DNA from: Thermoleophilia bacterium UBA5186
GTDB lineage: Bacteria > Actinomycetota > Thermoleophilia > Gaiellales > Gaiellaceae
NCBI GenBank assembly: GCA_002413095.1
Contig: DHWI01000177.1
Coordinates: forward strand, 1 to 5,773
Length of the DNA: 5,773 nt
Reading direction: 5' to 3'
Shown in pieces: positions 5,226-5,773 of the stretch. The notes under the pieces were generated by a model, which saw only the letters and a list, made by a program, of their open reading frames with translations, was not told the DNA's origin and made no database searches. The number at the start of each line of letters is the position of its first letter. Position 1 is the first letter of the stretch. The position numbers and the translations under genes were made by a program.

Positions 5226-5773
5226 ATGCGCACCTACCGTTTCCGGCTCACACTCCTGGCGACGCTCGTGCTGTTCGCCGCGGTGTGGACGGGGGCGGCA
5301 CCGGCACATTCCGTCACACCGGCCGCTGTGAAGCCGACCCAGGAGCTGGCGGCGCTGCTCAGCGCGCACCAGGCGTTCTCGAAACCCGCGCGAGATTCAG
5401 CGCCGCTCAGGATGATCCAGGCGCGGCGGCCGCTCACGGGCGAGCGGACCGTGCTTCCGGTTCTCGGTCACACGACCGGCGCCGACGGCCTCGTGTGGCT
5501 GCACGTAAGGCTTCCCGGGCGCCCTAACGGACGTATGGGCTGGATCAGACAACGCGCTACGGTCGCCTCGACGACGAGCTGGCATATCGTCGTCGACACC
5601 TCCAGGCGCCGCGTGATCGTCTACCGGAATGGCCGCCCGGTGCGAATCGTCAAGGCGGTCGTCGGCAAGCCCTCGACGCCCACGCCGCGCGGCGAGTTCT
5701 TCGTCGAAGAAGCGATCCAGTTGCGAGCCGCCGATGTCGGCGCGCCGTTCGCGCTCGCATTGAGCGCCCGCTC
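5226..5773 (+). CDS. L,D-transpeptidase (YkuD domain) with N-terminal SH3-like domain (3' partial)
   Basis: An open frame runs from ATG 5226 past the right window edge, giving 182 residues. Residues 1-28 look like a signal peptide: basic RTYRFR, hydrophobic LTLLATLVLFAAV, and cleavage near APAHS. Residues about 60-114 resemble a bacterial SH3-like domain, with PVLG, WLHVRLPG and GWIRQ. The YkuD domain begins at about 119 with WHIVVDTSRRRVIVYRNG, VRIVKAVVGKPSTPTPRGEF (139-158) and FFVEE. YkuD enzymes form 3-3 cross-links in peptidoglycan, or attach proteins to it, outside the membrane, through a catalytic Cys in an SHGC-type motif. That motif would fall downstream of the window, so activity cannot be judged here. 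In-frame GTG codons at 5208 and 5220 are possible alternative starts. A strong hairpin separates this gene from the ice-binding gene, so it probably has its own promoter, which I could not identify. Confidence 0.87.
   Translation, partial: MRTYRFRLTLLATLVLFAAVWTGAAPAHSVTPAAVKPTQELAALLSAHQAFSKPARDSAPLRMIQARRPLTGERTVLPVLGHTTGADGLVWLHVRLPGRPNGRMGWIRQRATVASTTSWHIVVDTSRRRVIVYRNGRPVRIVKAVVGKPSTPTPRGEFFVEEAIQLRAADVGAPFALALSAR

Noticed and set aside
4572..5369. Minus-strand open frame with Val/Ala repeats
   Set aside because: The repeats are the reverse reading of the Thr-tract minisatellite. The frame spans the terminator hairpin and two real genes and shows no ribosome-binding site or domain.
4838..5527. 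Plus-strand Arg/Pro-rich open frame across the end of the DUF3494 gene and the start of the transpeptidase gene
   Set aside because: It is an out-of-frame reading of both genes and the hairpin region, dominated by an Arg/Pro run from the repeat. Both overlapped genes have clear family motifs in their own frames.

Overview
The window is very GC-rich, densely packed bacterial DNA with every supported gene on the + strand. Gene content (an esterase-family hydrolase next to a DUF2156 lipid aminoacyltransferase, a DUF3494 ice-binding-type surface protein with a Thr-rich tail, and an SH3-plus-YkuD L,D-transpeptidase) and codon choice fit a high-GC actinobacterium. A Thermoleophilia-like lineage (Gaiellales/Solirubrobacterales) is my best guess, but that placement is inference.

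Bases 1-3853 look like one transcription unit of three overlapping genes. A membrane-anchored alpha/beta hydrolase (5' end outside the window) overlaps by 8 nt a 694-residue protein with a polytopic N-terminal membrane half and a C-terminal DUF2156/LPG-synthase catalytic domain of the MprF type. That gene overlaps by 4 nt (ATGA) a 292-residue DMT/EamA-like transporter. The overlaps imply translational coupling. The combination reads as a lipid-modification module: a synthase that would put an amino acid on a membrane lipid, a hydrolase that could remove it or act on a related ester, and a multi-pass carrier of unknown substrate.

Bases 3854-4155 are non-coding and contain three inverted repeats: one just after the transporter stop and two nearer the next gene. 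No known riboswitch was recognised. At 4156-5121 is a secreted DUF3494 protein with a signal peptide, a beta-solenoid-type ice-binding domain, a Thr/Ala tract encoded by an imperfect 15/18-bp tandem repeat, a Pro-Lys and Lys-rich stretch, and a C-terminus ending GFTG. Two hairpins follow it, the second a strong 13-bp stem that is the best terminator candidate in the window.

From 5226 to the window end is the 5' part of an L,D-transpeptidase gene (signal peptide, SH3-like domain, start of the YkuD domain). The catalytic Cys/His motif lies beyond the window. The common theme is the cell envelope: lipid head-group chemistry, transport, a wall-exposed ice-binding or adhesive protein, and peptidoglycan cross-linking. 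I did not see a mobile element, CRISPR array, tRNA or rRNA.
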